NCBI GenBank assembly: GCA_024638265.1
Contig: JAHEKQ010000004.1
Span: 12,641 to 76,640 of the forward strand
Length of the DNA stretch: 64,000 nt
Origin: Flammeovirgaceae bacterium
Lineage (GTDB): Bacteria; Bacteroidota; Bacteroidia; Cytophagales; Cyclobacteriaceae
Direction: 5' to 3'
Shown here: positions 15,724 to 25,484 of the stretch, in pieces
Numbering within the stretch: position 1 is the first letter of the stretch
How the letters are laid out: every line of letters starts with the position of its first letter
Made by a program: the position numbers and the translations under genes
The notes under the pieces: model-generated
The model's input: the letters and a program-made list of their open reading frames with translations, nothing else
The model's database searches: none
What the model was told of the DNA's origin: nothing

Positions 15724-16503
15724 ATGGTTGATACGGAAGTTATCAAAGATAGAATGAGAAAGGTTGAAAGTATTTTAGTATCTCAGCCGGCCCCAAGTAA
15801 CGAAAACTCACCTTATTTTGATTTAGCAGATAAGTTCAATATAAAAGTTGACTTCCGTCCTTTTATTGAAGTTCAGTCTGTCGACTCTAAGGAATTTCGA
15901 AAGCAAAAGATCGATATATTGTCTCACTCTGCTGTGATCTTTACCAGCAGAAATGCAGTTGACAATTTTTTCAGGATTTGCCAGGATCAAAAGGTGGAAG
16001 TACCCTCAGATATGAAGTATTTCTGCATAGCGGATCAGACTGCATATTATCTCCAGAAATATATTACCATCAGGAAGAGGAAACTTTTTGTTGGGCACAG
16101 GACAGCTACAGATTTATTGGAAATACTCAAGAAGCACAAGAACGAGTCCTTCTTGTTTCCATGCTCTGATATTAGGAAGAATGACATTCCCGATTTCCTG
16201 AATATCAACGGGTATAAGTGGAATGAAGCGGTGATGTACCGCACCGTGGCCTCTGATCTCTCGGACCTTGATGATGTCTATTATGATATTATTGCATTCT
16301 TCAGCCCAAGTGGGATCAACTCTCTTTTTGTGAATTTCCCCGACTTCAAGCAGAACAAAACCAGGATTGCGGCATTTGGACCAACAACGGCAAAAGCAGT
16401 AAAGGAAGCCGGTTTGATCCTGGATATTCAAGCTCCACTTCCCAATGCACCTTCCATGACCGGGGCTCTTGAAATCTATATTAAAGACGCCAACAACTTA
16501 TAA
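15724..16503 (+). CDS. hemD: Uroporphyrinogen-III synthase
   Basis: 259 residues, HemD/HEM4 family. It cyclises hydroxymethylbilane to uroporphyrinogen III in heme synthesis. Typical features: AVIFTSRNAVDNFF in the first lobe, IIAFFSPSGINSLF and RIAAFGPTTAKAVKEAG in the second. Bacteroidota forms are divergent but keep these segments. The other heme genes are not in the window apart from hemW. Linked to DUF4271 as a conserved pair. Confidence 0.92.
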   Translation: MVDTEVIKDRMRKVESILVSQPAPSNENSPYFDLADKFNIKVDFRPFIEVQSVDSKEFRKQKIDILSHSAVIFTSRNAVDNFFRICQDQKVEVPSDMKYFCIADQTAYYLQKYITIRKRKLFVGHRTATDLLEILKKHKNESFLFPCSDIRKNDIPDFLNINGYKWNEAVMYRTVASDLSDLDDVYYDIIAFFSPSGINSLFVNFPDFKQNKTRIAAFGPTTAKAVKEAGLILDIQAPLPNAPSMTGALEIYIKDANNL

Positions 16504-16543
16504 GATAAAGTCGATACGTCTCGCAATTCTCTTTTCACCACCC

Positions 16544-16551
16544 TATTTTTG
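16544..16551 (+). promoter_or_regulatory. TAnnTTTG -7 element of the radical SAM gene
   Basis: TATTTTTG, exact match, ending four bases before ATG 16556. Same geometry as at rlmN; suggests a leaderless transcript. Confidence 0.6.
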
Positions 16552-16555
16552 ATAA

Positions 16556-17533
16556 ATGAGGTGGGTAAAAAATCCGGTACTTTGTAATTATTACCTTACA
16601 TACAGGTGTAATGCAAAATGCGGATTCTGTGATATATGGGAGCGTCCATCTCCTTTGATCAAGCCTGAAGATGTTTCCCGAAACTTAAAAGACCTTAAAG
16701 TACTCGGGGTCAAAGTCATTGACTTTACCGGGGGCGAACCATTATTGCATCCGCAACTCCCCGAGTTTTTGCGCGAAGCTAAATCCCTTGGGTTTATTAC
16801 CACGGTTACCACGAACGGTCTACTATACCCAAAAAAATCAAAGGATTTGGCCGGTCTGATTGATATGCTTCATTTCAGCCTGGATGCAGCAGAAGCCTCA
16901 ATTCATGATGAGATGCGTGGTGTTTCTTGCTTTGATAAGGTGATCGCTTCCATCCAGTTGGCAAAAGAACTCGGTGAGCAACCCGATATAATATTCACTG
17001 CCTTTGATGACAACCTCGATCAATTGGAAAGGGTATATACTGAGATTACAGTCCCAAATAGACTGGTGCTTATTATTAACCCTGCTTTTCAATACAATGG
17101 TATAGGTGATGAATTGAACCCGCAGACTCTTGATCAATTAGAAACATGGGCAGGTAAGCCTGGGGTATATCTCAACAGGGCGTTTCTTGAATTGAGGAGA
17201 AATGGGGGCAACCAAATCTCAGATCCCGTATGCAAAGCGGCAAGCACTACCATTGTAATTTCCCCTGAAAATAAGTTAATGCTCCCCTGCTACCACCTGG
17301 GGATAGAGGAATTCCCTATCGACGGAAAGCTATATGGCCTCTGGAATTCTGAGAAAATAAACGCACTCAAAAGCATGGAAGGCCGTTACGAGGCATGCCA
17401 GGGCTGTACCATAAACTGCTATATGCAACCCTCGTTTGCAGTCAACATCAATAAGTATTTTTGGAGAGCCTTGGGGAGTACCTGGAAGTATAACAGGATG
17501 AAAGGGACATGGAAGGAACTTATCAGGGTCTGA
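16556..17533 (+). CDS. Radical SAM/SPASM domain protein, substrate unknown
   Basis: 325 residues. Radical SAM motif C18-x3-C22-x2-C25 (YRCNAKCGFC), then FTGGEPLLHP and TVTTNGLL. A C-terminal set of cysteines (DPVCKAAS, LPCYHLG, YEACQGCTINCYM) fits an auxiliary cluster of the SPASM/twitch type. Such proteins modify peptides, lipids or cofactors; which one applies here cannot be read from sequence. No precursor peptide gene was found beside it. The C-terminal 40 residues are basic and aromatic, possibly membrane-contacting. It follows hemD, but with its own promoter. Confidence 0.85.
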   Translation: MRWVKNPVLCNYYLTYRCNAKCGFCDIWERPSPLIKPEDVSRNLKDLKVLGVKVIDFTGGEPLLHPQLPEFLREAKSLGFITTVTTNGLLYPKKSKDLAGLIDMLHFSLDAAEASIHDEMRGVSCFDKVIASIQLAKELGEQPDIIFTAFDDNLDQLERVYTEITVPNRLVLIINPAFQYNGIGDELNPQTLDQLETWAGKPGVYLNRAFLELRRNGGNQISDPVCKAASTTIVISPENKLMLPCYHLGIEEFPIDGKLYGLWNSEKINALKSMEGRYEACQGCTINCYMQPSFAVNINKYFWRALGSTWKYNRMKGTWKELIRV

Positions 17534-17720
17534 TAGGCATCCATAAAAAACATTGACCTAATCGAATTCATTAAACCATATTTAGCTTTTATCACCCCAA
17601 ATAATACGCCCATAGAGAATCCCTCCCGTTTGAGTGAGTGCGATTTTTTTACTAAATGGAAAAAGTTGGTTAAAAAAGCCAAATTTTGATAACCTCAGTG
17701 TGTGGATTATGTTATATGAT

Positions 17721-17728
17721 TATATTTG
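17721..17728 (+). promoter_or_regulatory. TAnnTTTG -7 element of nqrF
   Basis: TATATTTG, exact match, about 43 bases before the nqrF ATG. The rest of the 238-base gap after the radical SAM gene is AT-rich and shows nothing else recognisable. AGAGGAA six bases before the ATG could act as a ribosome site. Confidence 0.45.
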
Positions 17729-17771
17729 TAACCGTTTTAAAAACCGAGTTTTAACTTAGAAGAGGAAATAA

Positions 17772-19076
17772 ATGGGTCCGGTTTTAATATCATCAATACT
17801 TGCTTTTTCAGTTATCATCGTACTACTGGTATTCGTGCTTCTGCTTGCCCAATCAAAACTGGTGCAGTCCGGTCCGGTAAATATCATTGTAAATGGGGAT
17901 AAAGATAATCCTATCGTAACCAGCGCCGGAACATCACTACTGAGTACCCTGGGAGGAGAAAAAATATTTCTACCCTCTGCGTGTGGTGGCGGTGGTACCT
18001 GTGCCATGTGTAAATGTGTAGTAGAAGATGGTGGTGGAGATGTGCTTCCTACGGAAGTGGGACACCTCAGCAGAACTGAACAGAAAGAGAACGTACGACT
18101 CGCTTGCCAGGTAAAGGTGAAGGAGGATATGAAAATCAAAATTCCTGAGGAGATCTTCGGAATTAAGAAATGGGAATGTGAAGTAGTTTCCAACTACAAC
18201 GTTTCCACTTTCATCAAAGAATTTGTCGTTCGACTCCCTGAAGGTGAGAACCTCGATTTCCAATCGGGAGGATATATTCAGATTGATGTACCGGAAATCG
18301 AAGTTGATTTTAAGGATATGGAAATCGCTCCTAAGCCCGAACTCAACCATCCCGATGATGTATTCCAGGAAGATTGGGACAAATTCAAACTCTGGGATCT
18401 CAAGATGAAAAATGATGAACCGATTTTCCGAGCATATTCCATGGCAAACCACCCAGCCGAAGGAAATATCATTATGCTCAATATCAGGATTGCTACTCCA
18501 CCCTGGGATAGAAGTGCCAATAAGTGGATGGATGTGAACCCTGGAATTTGCTCATCGTATGTTTTTAGCCGAAAGCCCGGTGACAAAGTAACAATCTCTG
18601 GTCCTTACGGTGAATTTTTCATCAATCCGACCGACCGCGAAATGGTATACATCGGTGGTGGAGCTGGTATGGCGCCATTAAGATCACATATTTTCCACTT
18701 ATTCCATACTGAAAAGACTGACAGAAAGGTTTCATACTGGTATGGTGGAAGATCGAAGAAGGAGCTGTTTTACCTGGATCATTTCAAAAGAATTGAGGAC
18801 GAATATTCCAATTTCCAATTCAATATTGCGCTCTCTGAGCCCCTTCCTGATGATAACTGGACAATAAAGGAATCACTGGATGACAAAAAAGGAGACGGAT
18901 ATACAGGATTTATTCACCAGGCGCTCTATGATAATTATTTAAAGGATCATCCCGAGCCTGAAGAGGTGGAATATTATCTGTGTGGGCCTCCACTGATGAA
19001 TGCGGCAGTACTCAATATGCTCGATGAACTGGGAGTCCCAAAAGAGAACATCAGGTTCGACGATTTCGGCGGATAA
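17772..19076 (+). CDS. nqrF: Na+-translocating NADH:quinone reductase subunit F
   Basis: 434 residues. N-terminal membrane helix (5-27), a 2Fe-2S ferredoxin domain with C71-x5-C77-x2-C80-x31-C112, an FAD-binding domain (RAYSMAN) and a NADH-binding domain ([25 protein letters not shown]). NqrF takes electrons from NADH and passes them into the sodium-pumping Nqr complex. Normal length and complete. Oddity: nqrA-E are not adjacent. The upstream neighbour is a radical SAM gene with a 238-base gap, and downstream is a ureohydrolase-fold gene. Confidence 0.96.
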   Translation: MGPVLISSILAFSVIIVLLVFVLLLAQSKLVQSGPVNIIVNGDKDNPIVTSAGTSLLSTLGGEKIFLPSACGGGGTCAMCKCVVEDGGGDVLPTEVGHLSRTEQKENVRLACQVKVKEDMKIKIPEEIFGIKKWECEVVSNYNVSTFIKEFVVRLPEGENLDFQSGGYIQIDVPEIEVDFKDMEIAPKPELNHPDDVFQEDWDKFKLWDLKMKNDEPIFRAYSMANHPAEGNIIMLNIRIATPPWDRSANKWMDVNPGICSSYVFSRKPGDKVTISGPYGEFFINPTDREMVYIGGGAGMAPLRSHIFHLFHTEKTDRKVSYWYGGRSKKELFYLDHFKRIEDEYSNFQFNIALSEPLPDDNWTIKESLDDKKGDGYTGFIHQALYDNYLKDHPEPEEVEYYLCGPPLMNAAVLNMLDELGVPKENIRFDDFGG

Positions 19077-19131
19077 TCCTTAATTATACTGTCAAGAAAA
19101 TTTAAATTGGCATCCTAAGTCATATCGACCT

Positions 19132-20280
19132 ATGGATGCCAAACTTTTTTTTGACCCGGTAAGCGAGGAATTATGTTCCTCAATTTCTGACCCACACAGC
19201 TTTTTTAAAAATATACATGTATATCACGAGGAGCTCCCCCAATTAAAGGGAATGCAAATTGCCTTAATCGGGCTCACTGAAGATCGCGGTGGACTGGTCC
19301 CATCGGCTGGGGCGGCCGATGAAATTCGCAAAAAACTATACAGTCTCAAAAAGGGTCATGGAGAGTACAGAATTATAGACCTGGGAAACATGCGCAATGG
19401 GGTCAATCTTGAAGAGAGCTACTTGCGATTAAAGGAAATCTGTGAATTCCTTGTAGGTAAGAGCATTCTTCCTGTAATAGTTGGGGGAAGCCATGATATG
19501 GATTATGGGCAATTTATGGCCTATGAGTCGCTTGATAAGCTGGTCAACCTCATCAATGTGGATGCCTACCTGGATATAAAAGATGGTGACAAACCCTGTC
19601 ACGAACATATTGAGAAAATACTCCTCCACGAACCCAATTACCTGTTCAACTACAGTCACCTGGCTTTTCAATCTTACTTAATAAACGAAACGGCATTAAA
19701 CGGCCTGGAAAAACTATACTTTGAGGCTTACCGTGTGGGTGTGATTAAAAATAATATTACGGATATGGAACCGGTGGTTCGCGACGGGGACATGCTTAGC
19801 TTTGATATGGGTTCCATTCGATCCAGCGACGCACCCGGGACTGCCCGTCCTCAGCCATTTGGTCTGACCGGTGAAGAAGCTTGTCAATTATGTTGGTATG
19901 CTGGATTAAACGAGAAGATGAGCAGTGTCGGCATTTATGATTACTACCCCGAAAATGATGACAAGTCAGGAAAGACTGCCTCAATCGCAGCCACTATGAT
20001 TTGGTATTTCATCGAGGGATTTTATCATAGAAAGAATGAGCAAGGGTTCCGAGACAATGATTATATGAAATTTGTGGTATCGATGCCTTCCGAACCTGAG
20101 ATGATTATATTTTATAAGAGTAAACTCAGTGAAAAATGGTGGATGGAAGTCCCTCTGCCTGAGGAGAATCGCAAGTACACAAGAAATTTTATTGTTCCTT
20201 GCCGTTACGAAGATTATCAAACGGCCCAGACCGGCGAGGTACCTGATCGATATGTGACTACCCATGCAAGGTTGATTTAA
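19132..20280 (+). CDS. Ureohydrolase (arginase/formimidoylglutamase) fold protein with altered metal site
   Basis: 382 residues of the arginase superfamily. Compared with the canonical manganese ligands: GGDHS is GGSHD here (His121 kept), DAHxD is D144-A-Y146-L-D148 with His replaced by Tyr, and SxDxD is S-F-D225-M-G227 with the second Asp replaced by Gly. DAPG after it is kept. At least two ligands are therefore lost, so classical two-manganese hydrolysis is doubtful. Related proteins are usually labelled formimidoylglutamase in Bacteroidota. A non-catalytic or changed role is my inference. Confidence 0.8.
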   Translation: MDAKLFFDPVSEELCSSISDPHSFFKNIHVYHEELPQLKGMQIALIGLTEDRGGLVPSAGAADEIRKKLYSLKKGHGEYRIIDLGNMRNGVNLEESYLRLKEICEFLVGKSILPVIVGGSHDMDYGQFMAYESLDKLVNLINVDAYLDIKDGDKPCHEHIEKILLHEPNYLFNYSHLAFQSYLINETALNGLEKLYFEAYRVGVIKNNITDMEPVVRDGDMLSFDMGSIRSSDAPGTARPQPFGLTGEEACQLCWYAGLNEKMSSVGIYDYYPENDDKSGKTASIAATMIWYFIEGFYHRKNEQGFRDNDYMKFVVSMPSEPEMIIFYKSKLSEKWWMEVPLPEENRKYTRNFIVPCRYEDYQTAQTGEVPDRYVTTHARLI

Positions 20281-20367
20281 AAAGTTAGGGAGGTGACAAT
20301 TTTACCGATTGGTCCGTATGTTCCGACCTAAAATTCCTGAATATTGTTTTGAAGTAAAACTAAGAAT

Positions 20368-21138
20368 ATGCGCATATACATAATTCTGATAGTATTGTTT
20401 CTGGCTGCCTGTGGTAAAACGGCAAATGAAAGTCTACCTGAGGAGCAACCCGATCCTGCTCAGACGGTTATCGAAAAAGCCATTGAAGTTTCCGGAGGTG
20501 AAAAATATTTAAACTCTACCATACGATTTGATTTCAGGGATCGCAGTTATGTGGGTACGAGGAAAAATGGCCTGTTTATTTACGAACGATTATTTACTGA
20601 CAGTCTTGGGAATTATCACGATATACTTGATAATAAGGGGTTCACCAGAAGACTCAACGATCAGGATATTGATGTTGTAGATTCCATGGCACAGAAGTAC
20701 ACCAATTCGGTAAACTCTGTATTGTACTTTGCCCTGCTGCCCTATGGATTAAATGATCCGGCAGTAATCAAGGAATATCTTGGAGAGACTGAAATAGGTG
20801 AAAAGAGATATCACAAAGTGAAAATTACTTTCATGCAGGAAGGGGGAGGAGTCGATTACCAGGATGTATTCGTTTACTGGGTAAACATGGAGAATCACTT
20901 TATTGACTATTTCGGATATACGTACGAGACCGACGGTGGGGGTAAGCGATTCAGGGAGGCTTACGACCCGCAAATTGTGAATGGAATTCGTTTTCAGAAT
21001 TATATTAACTATGAACCTAAGGAGGGTGATACGACAGATATCACCCAATTTGACAGCTTGTATGTTTCTGGCCAGTTGGATACATTGTCATTAATAGAAT
21101 TAGAGCAAATCGAAGTTGAACTCGACCCTTCAATATGA
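20368..21138 (+). CDS. DUF6503-type lipoprotein
   Basis: 256 residues with lipobox LAAC (Cys15). The sequence EKAIEVSGGEKYLNS followed by FDFRDRSYVG and repeated aromatic beta-strands fits the DUF6503 family of Bacteroidota lipoproteins, predicted to adopt a LolA-like or related beta fold. Function not known. The 3' end overlaps the acylphosphatase gene by 23 bases in another frame. Confidence 0.8.
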   Translation: MRIYIILIVLFLAACGKTANESLPEEQPDPAQTVIEKAIEVSGGEKYLNSTIRFDFRDRSYVGTRKNGLFIYERLFTDSLGNYHDILDNKGFTRRLNDQDIDVVDSMAQKYTNSVNSVLYFALLPYGLNDPAVIKEYLGETEIGEKRYHKVKITFMQEGGGVDYQDVFVYWVNMENHFIDYFGYTYETDGGGKRFREAYDPQIVNGIRFQNYINYEPKEGDTTDITQFDSLYVSGQLDTLSLIELEQIEVELDPSI

Positions 21139-21394
21139 AATACAAGTTCGGGGAAGAGTCCAGGGGGTGTTTTTTCGTGCATCTACCAGGGACAAAGCAG
21201 TTGAGCTGGGCTTGAATGGCACTGTCAGGAATTTACCCAATGGCAGTGTCGAAGTTATCGCCCAGGGTGAAAAATCCAGGTTAGATGAATTAGTGGCATG
21301 GTGCCGAAGGGGTCCCAGGATGGCTCGTGTAGATTCGGTGACCATTCAGGAGACGCAATTTGTTGAAATGAATGATTTCAGGGTGGTGCGCTAA
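21116..21394 (+). CDS. acyP: Acylphosphatase
   Basis: 92 residues, complete acylphosphatase fold. It hydrolyses acyl-phosphates such as acetyl phosphate and carbamoyl phosphate. Catalytic Arg21 (RGRVQGVFFRAS) and Asn39 (GTVRNLPNG) are present. The start is TTG within the end of the upstream lipoprotein gene; no ATG occurs before the catalytic loop, so the TTG is well supported. Ends overlapping the last four bases of the convergent unknown gene. Confidence 0.93.
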   Translation: MNSTLQYEIQVRGRVQGVFFRASTRDKAVELGLNGTVRNLPNGSVEVIAQGEKSRLDELVAWCRRGPRMARVDSVTIQETQFVEMNDFRVVR

Positions 21395-21885
21395 GCTACT
21401 TCCTGTAGTCCTTTGTACTTGTAAAACTTAATATTGAAATGCTGATGGATGTAGCCCCTTAGGCGGCTGATTGCCAATTCACGACTGTGACCAGTCACCC
21501 GGAAGACTGTAATTTGCAGCACCGTTTTCAAAAAAGGCTCATATCCGAGAAGTTCCACGCACCATTTTTTACAACAGATCTCCCAATCAACGGTGTACTT
21601 GGAGTAATGATCCATTCCATCGAATAAAAATTCAAGTTGATTACTCCCGTAATGCTTACGGTAGATAGCGGAAAGAATTTCATAAAATTCCAGGAATGCC
21701 TCGTGATCATAACCCTGATGTTCCCTGACTGCCAGGGTCGTGTCATCTAATAATCCAAGCGGATTATACATCTGCTGGTAATAATCTTTAGTGGTGTCTA
21801 CTAAATAGGAGAGGAGTGATTCTCTCAGGTCAAACTGAGCCCCCCGAAGGATGAAGTTTTTGTCCTGAGGGAAGTATTTACGCAT
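21391..21885 (-). CDS. Conserved-looking protein, unknown function
   Basis: 164 residues, rich in Tyr, His and Leu, predicted mostly helical, no signal peptide. No family recognised. Segments such as LRESLLSYLVDTTKDYYQQM and DWEICCKKWCVELLG suggest a compact cytoplasmic protein. It has an exact TAnnTTTG box upstream and overlaps the acylphosphatase gene tail-to-tail by four bases. Confidence 0.75.
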   Translation of the reverse strand: MRKYFPQDKNFILRGAQFDLRESLLSYLVDTTKDYYQQMYNPLGLLDDTTLAVREHQGYDHEAFLEFYEILSAIYRKHYGSNQLEFLFDGMDHYSKYTVDWEICCKKWCVELLGYEPFLKTVLQITVFRVTGHSRELAISRLRGYIHQHFNIKFYKYKGLQEVA

Positions 21886-21907
21886 TGGGCATTAATAGAG
21901 GGTTTCA

Positions 21908-21915
21908 CAAAGTTA
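21908..21915 (-). promoter_or_regulatory. TAnnTTTG -7 element
   Basis: TAACTTTG on the minus strand, exact match, about 22 bases before the ATG at 21885. Confidence 0.5.
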
Positions 21916-22075
21916 GAAAATTTGATTTGTTGGCCTTAATTCTCCACATTTTTTTGTGGATAACTTTTGCAATAGGAAGCAAAAATTTAGGTCGCAAACT
22001 GCTTAATTGCATGGGTATTTATGAATAGTACAAGAGCTTATCCAATGTAAAATAATTGTAAAATTTTATCTCAAG

Positions 22076-22107
22076 TTTCGAATGAAGATCTATTACAATT
22101 ACTTTTG
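22076..22107 (+). promoter_or_regulatory. Promoter of the TonB-dependent receptor gene
   Basis: TTTCG, then 19 bases, then TACTTTTG: the -33/-7 layout of Bacteroidota promoters with one -33 mismatch. Leader of about 55 AT-rich bases to the ATG. The remainder of the 282-base gap is AT-rich with no other feature seen. Confidence 0.65.
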
Positions 22108-22167
22108 TTACACAATGATTTTTCAGCGTTTTACAAATAAATCTAAACCTCAATTAACTTACCTAAC

Positions 22168-25100
22168 ATGAAAAGAGTAATACAAAGAGTTATTCTGTCG
22201 GCCTTTGCTGTTTTAATGATTTCCTCATTGGCGATGGCACAGGGTACAACTACTGCGTCCATGAGGGGGCGGATCGTAGATGCGAATGGCGAACCCCTGA
22301 TAGGGGCCACTATTCAGGCTACGCACAATCCTTCGGGGTCACAGTGGGGTAATGTAACCGACTTTGACGGTTACTTCAGACTTCCGGCTATGCGTACAGG
22401 AGGTCCGTACACTGTTGTCGTATCTTTTGTCGGATACGAAACCTATAAAAAAGAGAATATCAACCTGGGATTGGGTCAGACCTATAACCTGAATGTTTCT
22501 CTTGACGTATCTTCTACCGAGTTGGAAGAAGTAGTTGTAACAGCCAGCGTATACAATGATATCTTCGACGGTAACAGGACCGGTGCTGAGACTTATGTGG
22601 GACAGCAGCAAATCAACGCTACACCCACCGTATCGAGATCTATTGGTGACTTTGCAAGATTCACCCCTTCTGCTTCTATCCAGGAAGGTGGTGATGGTCT
22701 TTCTATCTCGATTGGAGGTATGAACAACCGGTACAACGCTATCTATATCGATGGTGCTGTGAACAACGATGTTTTTGGACTTGCGGGTTCGGGAACGAAT
22801 GGTGGCCAGACAGGTGTATCACCTATCTCCTTGGATGCGATCGAAGAATTCCAGGTGTCTGTAGCACCATTTGATGTAAGGCAATCGGGTTTCGCCGGTG
22901 GCTCCATTAATGCGATTACCCGAAGTGGATCAAACGATGTAAAGGGGTCCGTATACCATCTTTTCAGAAACCAGAGCCTTGCCGGTCTTGATCCACAGGA
23001 AGAAGGTCAGACCTTTGAAAGGGAAAAGCTCCCCGATTTTTCCGGACAAACTACAGGAGCTTGGGTGTCAGGAGCTATCACAAAGAACAAGTTATTTTAT
23101 TTCCTGAGTGCTGAGATGCAGCGGGATGAAATTCCACAGCCATTCAACTTTGCAAACTACGATGGTGATGCTACTGTCGGCGACATCAACAACCTGATTA
23201 CTTACCTCGACAATACCTATGGTTTTGATCCCGGAGTGTACGATGCCAATACTGCATTCCTGAACAGTGACAAATTCCTGGCGAAGATTGATTACAACCT
23301 GAATGCCAATAATAAGCTTTCGTTTCGTCACTCGTACACCAAGGCGGAAAACCTTGAAGCAAGATCTTCCAGTGGGTCAGGAATTCGCTTTCTTAATGGT
23401 TCCGAGTACTTTAACTCTGTCACTAATAGTTCAGCCCTTGAATTGAGGTCCAATCTTGGCAACAACATGTTCAATCACCTGACCATTGGTGCCACTTTCG
23501 TTCGCGATGACAGGGATCCCTATGACAATACCAATGCGGGTAGTTCAATTCCATTCCCGGCAGTATTTATCGATGATGGCAGGGGAAGTATTACTTTCGG
23601 TTCCGAGACTTTCTCAACAGCCAACCTGCTTGATCAGGATGTGATTACAATTAATAACAACTTTGAGATATTCAAAGGGCGACATACGTTCCTTATTGGT
23701 GCCAACCTGGAATTCTACAAGGTGAAAAACCTGTTCATTCCTTTTAATTATGGTGACTATGAATGGGACAGGTCTTCACCGATCAATGGATCTGACCTCG
23801 CTGACTTCCTGGCAGGGGAAAACCCTGATTTCTTTATCCGAAGCTACTCCCTTAGAGATAATGTCGTTGGTGATGAATCCATCGCCGGTGTTACTTTCAA
23901 TGGCGCACTTTATGGATTCTATTTCCAGGACGAATTCCAGGCCAATGACAGGTTGAAGCTTATCTTCGGACTTCGCGGTGATATCCAGTCGTTTGATGAT
24001 ACTCCTGTGAATGATTCATTTAACAATACCACAATCCCATTGATTGAGTCATTTGGTTATGATCTGGAAGGAGCTCAGACTGGTGCTTTTATTGAGCCTC
24101 AGCTTTATCTCTCACCCCGATTTGGATTCAATTGGGATGTGAAAGGTGACCAGACAACACAGGTTCGCGGTGGAGCAGGAATCTTTACTTCCAGAATTCC
24201 CCTGGTATGGCCGGGTGGTGCTTATAACAATAACGGGTTGAATCGAGGTACTTACCTCTCGTTTGGGAGCGATCCTTTCGAACCAGATATCAACAATCAA
24301 CCTCCGGGTGCGGTAGACGTGAACAACCCAACTCCAAGTGGAGATGTAGACTTGTTCTCTTCCAACTTCAAGATTCCACAGGTGGCTAAATTCAACCTGG
24401 CGATTGATAAGAAGCTTCCATGGGGCCTGATTGGTACGTTTGAAGGACTGTTCCATAAGTTCCTCAATAATGTTTACTATCAGAACGTAAACCTTAAGCC
24501 TTCAATTGCTAACCTGACGGGTGGCCCGGATGACCGACCTATATTTGACCGACGTGATGAGATTGATCCTACCTATGGACGTATCATCTTCGGTACCAAT
24601 ACCAATAAGGGATATACATACAACGTCACGGCTCAACTGTCCAAGTCATTTGATAATGACCTTTCAGGTTCTGTTGCATACAGCTATGGAGATGCTTATA
24701 CTATCTATGACGGTACTTCATCCCAAAACTCTTCACAGTGGAGAGGGCTCCACGCAATTAACGGAAGGAACTTCTTCAATGATATCAGAAGGTCAGACTT
24801 TTCGCAAGCAAGCAGGATTATTGCCCAGCTGAACTACAGGAAAGAGTACGGAAATAACTTTGCTACTCAGATTGGTCTTGTTTATGAAGGAAGATCCGGA
24901 TCACCCTATTCTTATATCTATGGTTCCGGTGATGATCTCCAGGAAGAGGATTCCAGGAACAGGGCACTCATCTATATTCCTGAAAACCAATCGGACATTA
25001 ACCTGATCGACTATGTTGATGGAAATGGCAATACAGTAACTGCTGCTACCCAGTGGTCTCAGCTGGATTCATTTATTGAAAGTGATCCATACCTGAGTGA

Positions 25101-25467
25101 GAACAGGGGAAGTTATGCAGAGCGTAATCAGAATAGGACTCCTTTTGAGAACATCCTTGATTTGAGAATTCTCCAGGATTTCTACATTGAAAATGCAAGT
25201 GGTAAAAGGCATACCTTCCAGTTATCTGTTGATATCTTTAACTTCACTAACTTCCTGAATGGAAAATGGGGTAAGAGATACTTCGCGGGGAACATCGAAG
25301 CTATCGAATTCGAAGGTTTTGAAGTTGATGGTACTACTCCTCAGTTTACTTATGAGCCATTCAATTCCGATGCTCCCAATGATCCTCTTTATGGAAACCT
25401 TGATGACGGCGGATTTGTAAGTTCAAGATGGCAGATGCAGATTGGACTGAGATATAAGTTCAACTAA
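22168..25467 (+). CDS. TonB-dependent outer-membrane receptor (Oar-like)
   Basis: 1099 residues: signal peptide ending SLAMAQ, a carboxypeptidase-regulatory-like domain (about 30-110, RGRIVDANGEPLIGATI), TonB-box-like ELEEVVVTAS, a plug domain (about 125-260) and a 22-strand-type barrel ending in Phe-Asn. Known role: energised uptake of a large substrate across the outer membrane. No SusD partner is adjacent, so it is closer to Oar-type receptors than to SusCD glycan systems. Its own promoter and strong terminator flank it, suggesting a single, probably well-expressed gene. Confidence 0.93.
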   Translation: MKRVIQRVILSAFAVLMISSLAMAQGTTTASMRGRIVDANGEPLIGATIQATHNPSGSQWGNVTDFDGYFRLPAMRTGGPYTVVVSFVGYETYKKENINLGLGQTYNLNVSLDVSSTELEEVVVTASVYNDIFDGNRTGAETYVGQQQINATPTVSRSIGDFARFTPSASIQEGGDGLSISIGGMNNRYNAIYIDGAVNNDVFGLAGSGTNGGQTGVSPISLDAIEEFQVSVAPFDVRQSGFAGGSINAITRSGSNDVKGSVYHLFRNQSLAGLDPQEEGQTFEREKLPDFSGQTTGAWVSGAITKNKLFYFLSAEMQRDEIPQPFNFANYDGDATVGDINNLITYLDNTYGFDPGVYDANTAFLNSDKFLAKIDYNLNANNKLSFRHSYTKAENLEARSSSGSGIRFLNGSEYFNSVTNSSALELRSNLGNNMFNHLTIGATFVRDDRDPYDNTNAGSSIPFPAVFIDDGRGSITFGSETFSTANLLDQDVITINNNFEIFKGRHTFLIGANLEFYKVKNLFIPFNYGDYEWDRSSPINGSDLADFLAGENPDFFIRSYSLRDNVVGDESIAGVTFNGALYGFYFQDEFQANDRLKLIFGLRGDIQSFDDTPVNDSFNNTTIPLIESFGYDLEGAQTGAFIEPQLYLSPRFGFNWDVKGDQTTQVRGGAGIFTSRIPLVWPGGAYNNNGLNRGTYLSFGSDPFEPDINNQPPGAVDVNNPTPSGDVDLFSSNFKIPQVAKFNLAIDKKLPWGLIGTFEGLFHKFLNNVYYQNVNLKPSIANLTGGPDDRPIFDRRDEIDPTYGRIIFGTNTNKGYTYNVTAQLSKSFDNDLSGSVAYSYGDAYTIYDGTSSQNSSQWRGLHAINGRNFFNDIRRSDFSQASRIIAQLNYRKEYGNNFATQIGLVYEGRSGSPYSYIYGSGDDLQEEDSRNRALIYIPENQSDINLIDYVDGNGNTVTAATQWSQLDSFIESDPYLSENRGSYAERNQNRTPFENILDLRILQDFYIENASGKRHTFQLSVDIFNFTNFLNGKWGKRYFAGNIEAIEFEGFEVDGTTPQFTYEPFNSDAPNDPLYGNLDDGGFVSSRWQMQIGLRYKFN

Positions 25468-25484
25468 AAGCATAGATTCTAAAC

